The notes under the pieces were generated by a model. It did no database searches. It saw only the letters and a list, made by a program, of their open reading frames with translations, and was not told where the DNA came from. Shown in pieces: positions 56,167-64,000 of a stretch of DNA of 64,000 bases; within the stretch, counting starts at the first letter, position 1; each line of letters opens with the position of its first letter. The stretch covers positions 186,001 to 250,000 of the forward strand of contig ONEX01000002.1 of NCBI GenBank assembly GCA_900316955.1, given 5' to 3'. The stretch is from an uncultured Bacteroidales bacterium (GTDB lineage: Bacteria; Bacteroidota; Bacteroidia; Bacteroidales; UBA932). A program made the position numbers and the translations under genes.

Positions 56167-57888
56167 ATGTTCAACAATCTTCTCATCGCGGCTGCGGACC
56201 TGAACCGCATCTCGCTCGCCTCCTGGGACTGGATCGTGATCGCCATCTTTTTCCTGGCGATGGTCTGGATCTGCTGGGACGTCTCCCGCAAGAAGAAGGA
56301 AACCTCCGGTGACTACTTCCTCAGTGGCCGCAGCGCCACCTGGATCGCCATCGGCGCCTCCATCTTCGCCTCCAACATCGGCTCCGAGCACCTGATCGGC
56401 CTCGCGGGCACCGGCGCCTCCGCCGGCATGGCCCAGGCCCACTGGGAAATCCAGGGCTGGATGATCCTCATCCTCGGCTGGGTCTTCGTCCCGTTCTACG
56501 AGCGCAGCATGGTCTACACCATGCCGGAATTCCTCGAGAAGCGCTACAACAAGGAAAGCCGCGGCATCCTGACCTGGCTCTCCCTCGCCAGCTACGTCCT
56601 CACCAAGGTGTCCGTGACCGTCCTCGCCGGCGGCCTCGCGCTGAACACCCTCCTGGGCATCAACTTCTGGGTCGCGGCCCTCGCCCTGGTGATCATCACC
56701 GCCATCTACACCGTCATCGGCGGCATGGAATCCGTCCTGAAGACCTCCGTCCTGCAGACGCCGATCCTCCTCATCGGCTCCCTCGTGATCCTGTACCTGG
56801 GTCTCCGCGAGCTCGGCGGCTGGAACGCGATGATGGACATCTGCGGCGCCCAGCCCGTCAATGACCTCGGCGACTCGATGACCGACCTCATGCGCTCCGG
56901 CAAGGATCCCGAATTCCCGTGGTACGGCGCCCTCTTCGGCTCCGCCATCATCGGCTTCTGGTACTGGTGCACCGACCAGTTCATCGTCCAGCGCGTCCTC
57001 TCCGGCAAGAACCAGAAGGAATCCCGCCGCGGCACCATCTTCGGGGCCTACCTGAAGCTCCTCCCGGTGTTCCTGTTCCTCATCCCCGGCATGATCGCCT
57101 ACGCGCTCACCAAGACCCCGGATTCCGCCATCGGACAGCAGCTCGCGACCGCCCTCGGCCTCCAGGCCGACGGTACCGTCGCCAACCCGGACATCGCCTT
57201 CCCGATGCTCGTCAACACCCTCCTGCCGGTGGGCCTGAAGGGCGTGGTGATCTGCGGTATCCTCGCCGCCCTCATGAGCTCCCTCGCCTCCCTGTACAAC
57301 TCCTCCGCGATGCTGTACACCATCGACATCTACAAGCGCAAGCACCCGGAGACCGATGAGAAGAAGCTCGTCACCATCGGCCGTATCGCCACCGTCGTCG
57401 TGGTCGTCCTCGGCGTCCTGTGGATCTTCGTCATCCAGCGCATGGGCAAGAGCCTGTACAACTACATCCAGAGCGTCCAGAGCCTCCTCGCCCCGGCCAT
57501 CGCCGCCGTGTTCCTCCTGGGTATCAGCTGGAAGAAGACCTCCCCGAAGGCCGGTATGTGGACCCTCATCGTGGGTCTCGTCCTGGGCTTCACCCGCCTC
57601 ATCACGATGATCATCAACCCGCAGGCCCACAACGTCTTCACCTTCATCTTCAACGAGCTGAACGTCTATGCGTTCTGCGTCTGGATGTTCCTGTTCTGCA
57701 TCGCCCTCGCGATCGTCGTCACCCTGTGCACGAAGAAGCCCGCTCCGGAGCAGGTCCAGGGTCTGTGCTTCGGCACCGCCACGCCCGAGCAGAAGGCCGA
57801 AACCCGCGCCTCCTGGGGCACCTGGGACATCATCCACACCGTCATCATCCTGGCCTTCACCGTGGCCTTCTACATCTATTTCTGGTAG
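56167..57888 (+). CDS. SSS-family sodium/sugar symporter (arabinose uptake)
   Basis: 573 aa, about 14 hydrophobic helices. SSS signatures: SGDYFLSGRSATWIAIGASIFASNIGSEHLIGLAGTGASAG, EFLEKRYNKESRGIL, FGSAIIGFWYWCTDQFIVQRVLSGKN and LKGVVICGILAALMSSLASLYNSSAMLYTIDIYK. This is the SGLT branch, which moves monosaccharides with Na+. Its place between araR and araD, 21 bp after araR, makes L-arabinose the likely substrate. Confidence 0.93.
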   Translation: MFNNLLIAAADLNRISLASWDWIVIAIFFLAMVWICWDVSRKKKETSGDYFLSGRSATWIAIGASIFASNIGSEHLIGLAGTGASAGMAQAHWEIQGWMILILGWVFVPFYERSMVYTMPEFLEKRYNKESRGILTWLSLASYVLTKVSVTVLAGGLALNTLLGINFWVAALALVIITAIYTVIGGMESVLKTSVLQTPILLIGSLVILYLGLRELGGWNAMMDICGAQPVNDLGDSMTDLMRSGKDPEFPWYGALFGSAIIGFWYWCTDQFIVQRVLSGKNQKESRRGTIFGAYLKLLPVFLFLIPGMIAYALTKTPDSAIGQQLATALGLQADGTVANPDIAFPMLVNTLLPVGLKGVVICGILAALMSSLASLYNSSAMLYTIDIYKRKHPETDEKKLVTIGRIATVVVVVLGVLWIFVIQRMGKSLYNYIQSVQSLLAPAIAAVFLLGISWKKTSPKAGMWTLIVGLVLGFTRLITMIINPQAHNVFTFIFNELNVYAFCVWMFLFCIALAIVVTLCTKKPAPEQVQGLCFGTATPEQKAETRASWGTWDIIHTVIILAFTVAFYIYFW

Positions 57889-57891
57889 TCT

Positions 57892-58644
57892 ATGTTAGAA
57901 CAACTGAAAGAAAAGGTCTGCAAGGCCAACCTGGACCTTGTGAAGCACGGCCTCGTCATCTTCACCTGGGGCAATGTCTCCGCCATCGACCGGGCATCCG
58001 GCCTCGTGGTGATCAAGCCCTCCGGGGTCTCGTATGACGACATGAAGCCGTCCGACATGGTGGTCGTGGACCTCGAAGGGAAAGTCGTGGAGGGCGATCT
58101 CAACCCCTCCTCCGACACCCCCACGCACATCGTCCTGTACAAGGCGTTCCCGGAGATCGGCGGCGTGGTCCATACCCACTCCACCTTCGCGACGGCCTGG
58201 GCCCAGGCCGGCCGCGACATCCCAAGCCTCGGCACCACCCACGCCGACTACTTCTACGACGACATCCCCTGTACGCGCGACATGAAGAAGAAGGAAATCT
58301 TCGGGGAGTACGAAAAGGAGACCGGCAACGTCATCGTCGAGCGTTTCAGCGCCATGAAGCCCATGGATACTCCGGCCGTCCTCGTCAAGAACCACGGCCC
58401 CTTCACCTGGGGCACGGACGCCGACAACGCCGTCCATAACGCCGTCGTCCTCGAGGAAGTCGCCAAGATGGCCTTCATCGCCACGTCGATCCATCTGTCC
58501 AGCAACATCTACATGGGACCGCTGGAAAGCAACAAGCCCTCGATGAACAAGATGCTCATCGAGAAGCACTACTCCCGCAAGCACGGCCCGAACGCTTACT
58601 ACGGCCAGAAAAAGAAGAAAGAACCCAGAATCAAGAAACACTAA
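57892..58644 (+). CDS. araD: L-ribulose-5-phosphate 4-epimerase
   Basis: 250 aa class II aldolase/epimerase. Motifs: [25 protein letters not shown], the zinc site [40 protein letters not shown] and the His in [12 protein letters not shown]. Converts L-ribulose-5-phosphate to D-xylulose-5-phosphate. It starts 3 bp after the transporter. A basic tail ([14 protein letters not shown]) makes it slightly longer than the usual ~230 residues. Confidence 0.94.
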   Translation: MLEQLKEKVCKANLDLVKHGLVIFTWGNVSAIDRASGLVVIKPSGVSYDDMKPSDMVVVDLEGKVVEGDLNPSSDTPTHIVLYKAFPEIGGVVHTHSTFATAWAQAGRDIPSLGTTHADYFYDDIPCTRDMKKKEIFGEYEKETGNVIVERFSAMKPMDTPAVLVKNHGPFTWGTDADNAVHNAVVLEEVAKMAFIATSIHLSSNIYMGPLESNKPSMNKMLIEKHYSRKHGPNAYYGQKKKKEPRIKKH

Positions 58645-58660
58645 AACACTGCATTGAATC

Positions 58661-60196
58661 ATGGCATTTGAAAATTGCGAATTATGGTGGGTGACCGGTG
58701 CGCAGCTCCTTTACGGCGGAGATGCGGTGGTCGCCGTCGACGGTCATTCCAAGGAAATGGTGGATGGCCTGAATGCGTCGGGCAACATTCCCGTCAAGAT
58801 CGTCTATAAGGGTACCGCCAACTCCAGCAAGGAGGTCGAGGCCGTGATGAAGGCCGCGAACAACGAGCCCAAGTGCGTCGGCGTCATCACCTGGATGCAC
58901 ACCTTCTCCCCCGCCAAGATGTGGATCAAGGGCCTCCAGTCCCTGGAGAAGCCCCTCCTGCACTTCCACACCCAGTACAACGCGGAGATTCCGTGGGGCG
59001 ACATCGACATGGACTTCATGAACCTGAACCAGAGCGCCCACGGCGACATCGAGTACGGCCACATCTGCACCCGGATGCGCGTCCAGCGCAAGGTCGTCGT
59101 CGGATACTGGAAGGACGAGGCCGCGCAGAAGCAGATCGCCGTGTGGGCCCGCGTGGCCGCCGGCGTCGCCGATGCGAAGCAGGTCCGCTGCCTGATGTTC
59201 GGCATGAACATGAACAACGTCGCCGTGACCGACGGCGACCGCGTCGAGTTCGAGCAGCGCCTGGGCTATCACGTGGACTACTACCCGGTTTCCTCCCTCA
59301 TGGAGTACTTCAAGAAGGTCACGGACGCCGAGACCGACGCCCTCGTCGAGGAGTACAAGAAGCTGTACACCGTCAAGATCGACGAGACCGGTGAGAAGGT
59401 GTACTGGGAGAAGGTGCGCAACTCCGCCAAGGCGGAGATCGCCCTCCGCCGCGTCCTGAAGGACGAAGGCGCCACCGCCTTCACCACGAACTTCGACGAC
59501 CTCGGCGACGCCGACGTGGACGCCCCCGACTTCTGCGGCTTCGACCAGATCCCGGGCCTCGCCTCCCAGCGTCTGATGGAGGAAGGCTACGGCTTCGGCG
59601 CCGAAGGCGACTGGAAGACCGCCTGCCTGTACCGCACCTGCTGGGTGATGTCCCAGGGCCTGCCGAAGGGCTGCTCCTTCCTCGAGGACTACACCCTCAA
59701 CTTCGCCGGCGACCGCAGCTCCTGCCTGCAGAGCCACATGCTCGAGATCTGCCCGATGATCGCGGTGGACAAGCCCAAGCTCGAGGTCCATTTCCTCGGC
59801 ATCGGCATCCGCAAGCAGCCCACCGCCCGCCTCGTCTTCACCTCGAAGACCGGCTTCGGCATCAAGGCCACCGTCGTGGACCTCGGCAACCGTTTCCGCC
59901 TCATCGCCCAGGACGTGGAGTGCATCGAGCCCAAGCCGATGCCCAAGCTCCCCGTCGCCTCGGCCCTCTGGGTCCCGCAGCCTACCTTCGAAGTGGGCGC
60001 CGGCGCCTGGATCCTCGCGGGCGGCACGCACCACTCCGCCTTCAGCTATGACCTCACGGCCGACTACTGGGACGATTTCGCCGAGATGACCGGCATCGAG
60101 TTCGTCCACATCAGCAAGAAGACCACCATCCCCGAGTTCAAGAAGGAGCTCCGGATGAACGAGGTGTACTACATGCTCAACAAGGCGCTCAAGTAA
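58661..60196 (+). CDS. araA: L-arabinose isomerase
   Basis: 511 aa, near the usual 500. Opens with the typical ENCELWWVTGAQLLYG; VGVITWMHTFSPAKMWIKGLQSLEKPLLHFHTQYNAEIPW is the conserved AraA core. Metal and catalytic residues lie around EEGYGFGAEGDWKTACLYR and HMLEICPMIA. Converts L-arabinose to L-ribulose. 16 bp after araD. Confidence 0.97.
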   Translation: MAFENCELWWVTGAQLLYGGDAVVAVDGHSKEMVDGLNASGNIPVKIVYKGTANSSKEVEAVMKAANNEPKCVGVITWMHTFSPAKMWIKGLQSLEKPLLHFHTQYNAEIPWGDIDMDFMNLNQSAHGDIEYGHICTRMRVQRKVVVGYWKDEAAQKQIAVWARVAAGVADAKQVRCLMFGMNMNNVAVTDGDRVEFEQRLGYHVDYYPVSSLMEYFKKVTDAETDALVEEYKKLYTVKIDETGEKVYWEKVRNSAKAEIALRRVLKDEGATAFTTNFDDLGDADVDAPDFCGFDQIPGLASQRLMEEGYGFGAEGDWKTACLYRTCWVMSQGLPKGCSFLEDYTLNFAGDRSSCLQSHMLEICPMIAVDKPKLEVHFLGIGIRKQPTARLVFTSKTGFGIKATVVDLGNRFRLIAQDVECIEPKPMPKLPVASALWVPQPTFEVGAGAWILAGGTHHSAFSYDLTADYWDDFAEMTGIEFVHISKKTTIPEFKKELRMNEVYYMLNKALK

Positions 60197-60197
60197 C

Positions 60198-61790
60198 ATG
60201 GACGCAAGAAGAACCATCGAATCCGGCAGGGCCGTCCTCGGCATCGAGTTCGGCTCCACCCGCATCAAGGCCGTCCTGGTCGATGAGGACCACGTCCCCA
60301 TCGCCCAGGGCAGCTACGAGTGGGAAAACCAGCTCGTGGACGGCCTGTGGACCTATAGCAAGGAGCTCATCTGGTTCGGCCTGCAGCAGTGCTACGCGGA
60401 CCTCCGCGCCGACGTCCGCAAGCAGTACGACGTGGAGATCGAGCGCCTCGGCGCCATCGGCCTCAGCGCGATGATGCACGGCTACATGCCTTTCGACGAG
60501 GAAGGCAGCCTGCTCGTACCCTTCCGCACCTGGCGGAACACCAACACGGGTCCCGCCGCCGCGGAGCTGTCCAAGCTGTTCGTCTATAACATTCCGCTCC
60601 GCTGGAGCATCTCCCACCTGTACCAGGCCATCCTGAACGGCGAGGAGCACGTGCCCCAGATCGCCTATTTCACCACCCTGGCCGGCTACATCCACTGGAA
60701 GCTCACCGGCGAGAAGGTCCTGGGCGTGGGCGACGCCTCCGGCATGCTGCCCATCGACCCGGCCACCGGAAACTACCGGGCCGACATGGTGGAGAAGTTC
60801 GAGAAGCTCGTGGAGCCCAAGGGATTCCCGTGGAAGCTGCGCGACATCCTGCCGAAGGTCCTGCCTGCCGGCGCTCCGGCCGGCCGCCTGACCGAGACGG
60901 GCGCCAAGCGGCTGGACATCTCCGGCCACCTGCAGGCCGGCGTGCCGCTGTGCCCGCCGGAAGGCGACGCCGGCACCGGCATGGTTGCGACGAACGCCGT
61001 GCGTCCCCGCACCGGCAACGTCTCCGCCGGCACCTCCTCCTTCTCGATGATCGTCGTGGAGAAGGAACTGTCCAAGCCGAACGAGATGATCGACATGGTC
61101 ACCACCCCGGACGGCAACCTCGTGGCCATGGTGCACTGCAACAACTGCACGTCCGAGCTGAACGCCTGGGTGAAGATGATCCGCGAGTACCAGGAACTCC
61201 TGGGCCCCGTCAAGGACAAGCACGCCATCTACGGCATCCTCTTCAAGCACGCGCTGGAAGGCGATCCCGACTGCGGCGGCCTCGTGGCCTTCAACTACGT
61301 CTCCGGCGAGCCCGTCACCGGCTTCGCGGAGGGACGCCCGCTGTTCGTGCGCAACGCCAACGACAACTTCACGCTCGCGAACTTCATGCGCGCGCAGCTG
61401 TACGGTTCCATCGCGGTGCTCAAGATCGGCAACGACGTGCTCTTCGAGCAGGAGCACGTGAAAGTGGACCGGATCACCGGCCACGGCGGCCTGTTCAAGA
61501 CCCCGGTCGTGGGACAGCGCTTCCTCGCCGCCGCCCTGAACTCCCCCATCTCCGTGATGGAGACGGCGGGTGAAGGCGGCGCCTGGGGCATCGCCATCCT
61601 CGCCTCCTTCCTCGTGAACAACGCCAGCGGGATGACCCTCCCCGACTTCCTGGACAAGGTGGTCTTCGCCGACCTCAACGCCACGGAAATCGCCCCGGAT
61701 CCCGCCGATGTCGCCGGTTTCAACACCTGGCTCGCGGCCTACCAGGCCGCCTTCCCCATCGAGCGCGCAGCCATCGAGTGCAAGAAATAG
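60198..61790 (+). CDS. araB: L-ribulokinase, FGGY family
   Basis: 530 aa FGGY carbohydrate kinase. N-terminal phosphate-binding motif LGIEFGSTRIKAVLVDED, GAIGLSAMMHGYMPFDEEG, and the C-terminal ATP-domain motifs RITGHGGLFKTPVVGQRFLAAAL and ETAGEGGAWGIAILA. Similar in length and start to the Bacteroides araB enzyme annotated at times as xylulokinase. Operon context after araA (1 bp gap) makes L-ribulose the substrate. The operon ends at the palindrome downstream. Confidence 0.92.
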   Translation: MDARRTIESGRAVLGIEFGSTRIKAVLVDEDHVPIAQGSYEWENQLVDGLWTYSKELIWFGLQQCYADLRADVRKQYDVEIERLGAIGLSAMMHGYMPFDEEGSLLVPFRTWRNTNTGPAAAELSKLFVYNIPLRWSISHLYQAILNGEEHVPQIAYFTTLAGYIHWKLTGEKVLGVGDASGMLPIDPATGNYRADMVEKFEKLVEPKGFPWKLRDILPKVLPAGAPAGRLTETGAKRLDISGHLQAGVPLCPPEGDAGTGMVATNAVRPRTGNVSAGTSSFSMIVVEKELSKPNEMIDMVTTPDGNLVAMVHCNNCTSELNAWVKMIREYQELLGPVKDKHAIYGILFKHALEGDPDCGGLVAFNYVSGEPVTGFAEGRPLFVRNANDNFTLANFMRAQLYGSIAVLKIGNDVLFEQEHVKVDRITGHGGLFKTPVVGQRFLAAALNSPISVMETAGEGGAWGIAILASFLVNNASGMTLPDFLDKVVFADLNATEIAPDPADVAGFNTWLAAYQAAFPIERAAIECKK

Positions 61791-61814
61791 CTGACAGTCA
61801 GCGCCATAACGTTT

Positions 61815-61842
61815 GAGAGGTGCACCTTGCGGTGCACCTCTC
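61815..61842. terminator. Palindromic terminator, second copy of repeat
   Basis: 12-bp perfect arms GAGAGGTGCACC / GGTGCACCTCTC with a 4-nt loop, between convergent araB and the ROK gene. The left flank (AGCGCCATAACG, 61800-61811) matches the element at 3766 with few changes; the right flank has diverged. Confidence 0.75.
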
Positions 61843-61870
61843 TACATTTAAAGATCTGACGCTCTGCGAC

Positions 61871-62830
61871 TTACAGTTCCCAGGCGAGGGCGGAGGCGCC
61901 GAGGATGGCGGCGTCGGATTCCTTGAGCTGGGAGAAGACGAGCTTCACCTTGCCGCGCCAGAGCGGGATGACGTTCTCGTCCATGGCCTTGCGGATGGGT
62001 TCCTCCAGGAACTCGCGAGCGCGGGCGAGGCCGCCGAAGAGGACGATGGCCTCCGGGGCGGAGAACTCGATGAAGTCAGCGAACTTCTCGCCGAGGATGC
62101 GGCCGGTGTACTCGAACACGCGGAGGGCGAGCTTGTCGCCTTCCTTCGCGGCCTCGTACACGTTCTTGGACTTGATCTTGTCCAGGGAACGCAGGAGCGA
62201 GGGTTCGTCGGTCATGTCCAGCCATTCGCGGGCGGTGCGGGCGACGCCGGTGGCGGAGGCGTAGGTCTCCAGGCAGCCGTCCTTGCCGCAGTTGCAGCGG
62301 CGGCCGTTGTGGCGCACGGCGCAGGTGTGGCCGAGCTCGCCGGCGAAGCCGTCGTGGCCGTACACCACCTCACCGTTGATCACGATGCCGGAACCGACGC
62401 CGGTGCCGAGGGTGATCATGATGAAGTTCTTCATGCCGCGGGCTGCGCCGTAGGTCATTTCGCCCATCGCGGCGGCGTTCGCGTCGTTGGTGAGGGAGAC
62501 GGGGATGCCGTTCATCTGCTCCTGGAGCATCTTCGCGAACGGGATGTTGCCGCCCTGGGCCCATACGAGGTTCACGGCGTTCTCGACGACGCCGGTGTAG
62601 AAGTTACCGTTCGGGATGCCGACGCCGATGCCGCGGATGCTGCCTTCGGCCTTGGCCTCCACAATGATGCGGTTCAGGGCCTCGGCGAGCGCCGTGACGA
62701 ATTCGTCCGCATTGGTGGTGTTTTCGGAGCTGATGACGGTCTGGGCGACGATGTTGCCGCGGGCGTCCACGACGCCGCACTTGGCGGTCTGGCCGCCTAC
62801 GTCGATACCGATGACGAGATCTTGTACCAT
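61871..62830 (-). CDS. ROK-family glucokinase
   Basis: 319 aa. ATP-binding motif VIGIDVGGQTAKCGVVD, the ROK signature and catalytic Asp region (VSLTNDANAAAMGE), GTGVGSGIVINGEVVYGHDGFAGELGH, and the zinc site CNCGKDGCLE. Phosphorylates glucose or a related hexose in the cytoplasm. It starts 6 bp after the sugar transporter gene, so the pair imports and activates a hexose. Confidence 0.93.
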   Translation of the reverse strand: MVQDLVIGIDVGGQTAKCGVVDARGNIVAQTVISSENTTNADEFVTALAEALNRIIVEAKAEGSIRGIGVGIPNGNFYTGVVENAVNLVWAQGGNIPFAKMLQEQMNGIPVSLTNDANAAAMGEMTYGAARGMKNFIMITLGTGVGSGIVINGEVVYGHDGFAGELGHTCAVRHNGRRCNCGKDGCLETYASATGVARTAREWLDMTDEPSLLRSLDKIKSKNVYEAAKEGDKLALRVFEYTGRILGEKFADFIEFSAPEAIVLFGGLARAREFLEEPIRKAMDENVIPLWRGKVKLVFSQLKESDAAILGASALAWEL

Positions 62831-62836
62831 ATTCGA

Positions 62837-64000
62837 TTAGTCTACAGGGATGTCTTTATTCACGTTCTTGGAGCCGATGAGGGCGTAGAAGAGCAGGTAG
62901 CCGAGCATGGCGACGACGAGCCAGTAGCTGTTCATGTAGCCGGCGCTCTTGGCGATCTGTTCCTGGATGAACGGCATGATACCGCCACCGACGACCAGCA
63001 TCATGAAGATACCGGAAGCGGCCTCGGTGTACTTGCCCAGGCCTTCGACGGCGAGGTTGAAGATGGCGCCCCACATCACGGAGGTGCAGAGACCGCAGAG
63101 GACGAGGAAGAGGCAGCTCAGCGGAACCTGGAACATGGCGAAGCCGTCGGCGACGCTGTAACCGGGCATGCTCACGGTGACCGTCTTCGGGGTGAAGATG
63201 GCGGCGAGGACGAGGACGATGGCGACGGTGCTCACGACGGTCATCTGCGTGCGGGTGGAAACCTTGCCGGAGATGAGGGTGGAGGAGAAACGGCCCACCA
63301 TCATGAGGAGCCAGTACACGGCCGCGATGGCGCCGCCGATGGCGGCTCCGTTGACGGCGATGCCGGCGCCCTTGGCGGAAGCGTCGGCCAGGAAGAAGTT
63401 CACCTGGGACGGGATGCCGATCTCGATACCGACATACATGAAGATCGCGACGGCGCCGAGCACGAAATGGCGGAAATTCCAGGCGCTGTGCTCATAGACA
63501 GTGGTCTTGCGCTCCTTGGCGGGCTCGGGGATGGTCAGGAAGGAGATGATGATGAAGGCGATGGCGAAGACGGCCATGGCGATGAACAGCAGCGGGGTGA
63601 CGTCGGCCATGGAGGTCTGCGCGGTCACGGTGCCGATGAGGGCACCCACCAGCAGCGGAGTGAGGGTGCCGGTCAGGGAGTTCAGGGTACCGCCGATCTG
63701 GATGTACTGGTTGCCCTTGTTGCCACCGCCGCCGAGGATGTTCAGCATCGGGTTCACGACGGTGTTCAGCATGCAGACGCAGAAACCGCAGACAAACGCG
63801 CCGAGCAGGTAGATGACGATGGCCCAGTTGAAGTTGGCGCCGAAGAAAGGAACATCCAGGAAGGAACGGCTGGACAGCCACTGGATGATGACGCCGATGA
63901 GGCCGGTGGCGAGGGCGATGAGGGTAGTCTTCTTGTAACCGACCTTCAGCAGCATCTTGCCGGCGGGAATGCCCATGAACAGATAAGCGGCGAAGTTCAT
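62837..64000 (-). CDS. FHS-family sugar transporter (MFS), 5' end cut by window
   Basis: 387 residues visible; the Met codon at the very edge is probably internal, because FHS transporters usually have about 50-60 more N-terminal residues. Ten or so hydrophobic helices. Motifs: YLFMGIPAGKMLLKVGYKKTTLIALA, LGAFVCGFCVCMLNTVVNPMLNILGGGGNKGNQYIQIGGTLNSL and IFMMLVVGGGIMPFIQEQIA, which fit glucose/galactose (GluP) or fucose-type H+ symporters. With the ROK kinase downstream, glucose or a similar hexose is likely. Confidence 0.92.
   Translation of the reverse strand: MNFAAYLFMGIPAGKMLLKVGYKKTTLIALATGLIGVIIQWLSSRSFLDVPFFGANFNWAIVIYLLGAFVCGFCVCMLNTVVNPMLNILGGGGNKGNQYIQIGGTLNSLTGTLTPLLVGALIGTVTAQTSMADVTPLLFIAMAVFAIAFIIISFLTIPEPAKERKTTVYEHSAWNFRHFVLGAVAIFMYVGIEIGIPSQVNFFLADASAKGAGIAVNGAAIGGAIAAVYWLLMMVGRFSSTLISGKVSTRTQMTVVSTVAIVLVLAAIFTPKTVTVSMPGYSVADGFAMFQVPLSCLFLVLCGLCTSVMWGAIFNLAVEGLGKYTEAASGIFMMLVVGGGIMPFIQEQIAKSAGYMNSYWLVVAMLGYLLFYALIGSKNVNKDIPVD

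Overview
The window is a GC-rich (by eye about 60% or more) stretch of a Bacteroidota chromosome, most likely an uncultured gut or rumen Bacteroidales related to Prevotella. Three things support this: tandem SusC/SusD pairs, two hybrid two-component regulators (HTCS), and promoters with the Bacteroidota -7 element TAnnTTTG, with almost no Shine-Dalgarno sequences. Nearly every gene deals with uptake and breakdown of plant cell wall xylan, arabinoxylan and arabinan, or with catabolism of the released L-arabinose. I saw no rRNA, tRNA, CRISPR array, transposase or phage gene.

Layout. (1) 1-3758, plus strand: the tail of a double GH43-CBM6 protein and a lipoprotein carboxylesterase, closed by a 29-bp perfect palindrome. 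(2) 7627-3833, minus: a three-gene overlapping operon with a BD-FAE-type esterase, a membrane/TPR-like protein and a TolB-like lipoprotein carrying a CxxCH motif. (3) 12615-7765, minus: SusC1/SusD1. (4) 26150-12811, minus: an eight-gene arabinoxylan operon, SusC2-SusD2-(CE6-CE1 fusion)-CE1-GH43/CBM6-GH43_12-unknown-GH43 arabinanase-like. (5) 26387-32861, plus: HTCS1 and a GH9. (6) 36067-32850, minus: GH67 alpha-glucuronidase and an XynE-like SGNH esterase. (7) 41209-36203, minus: SusC3/SusD3. (8) 41384-48097, plus: HTCS2 and GH115 alpha-glucuronidase. (9) 50249-48126, minus: a GH10 xylanase with carbohydrate-binding modules inserted in its catalytic domain. (10) 50399-54993, plus: a GPH-type oligosaccharide symporter, a cytoplasmic GH43_1 xylosidase and a GH97. 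(11) 54994-55467: a 474-bp gap with nested inverted repeats and the araR control region. (12) 55468-61790, plus: the araR-transporter-araD-araA-araB operon. (13) 64000-61871, minus: an FHS sugar transporter (cut by the window edge) and a ROK glucokinase.

How it works together (inference from known Bacteroidetes xylan loci): surface GH10, GH43, GH67/GH115, CE1/CE6 and other esterases trim decorated xylan. SusC/SusD pairs import the oligosaccharides, HTCS proteins sense them in the periplasm, and the GPH symporter with GH43_1 finishes the oligosaccharides in the cytoplasm. Arabinose enters through the SSS transporter and is converted by AraA, AraB and AraD to xylulose-5-phosphate under control of the Nudix-type AraR.

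The least expected signals are regulatory. SusC1 and SusC2 share a 48-bp ungapped promoter block plus a conserved leader. SusC3 and GH115 share a 13-bp element exactly 31 nt upstream of identical -7 boxes, flanking the HTCS2 gene. Two inverted repeats with 7-nt spacers sit on either side of the araR -7 element.
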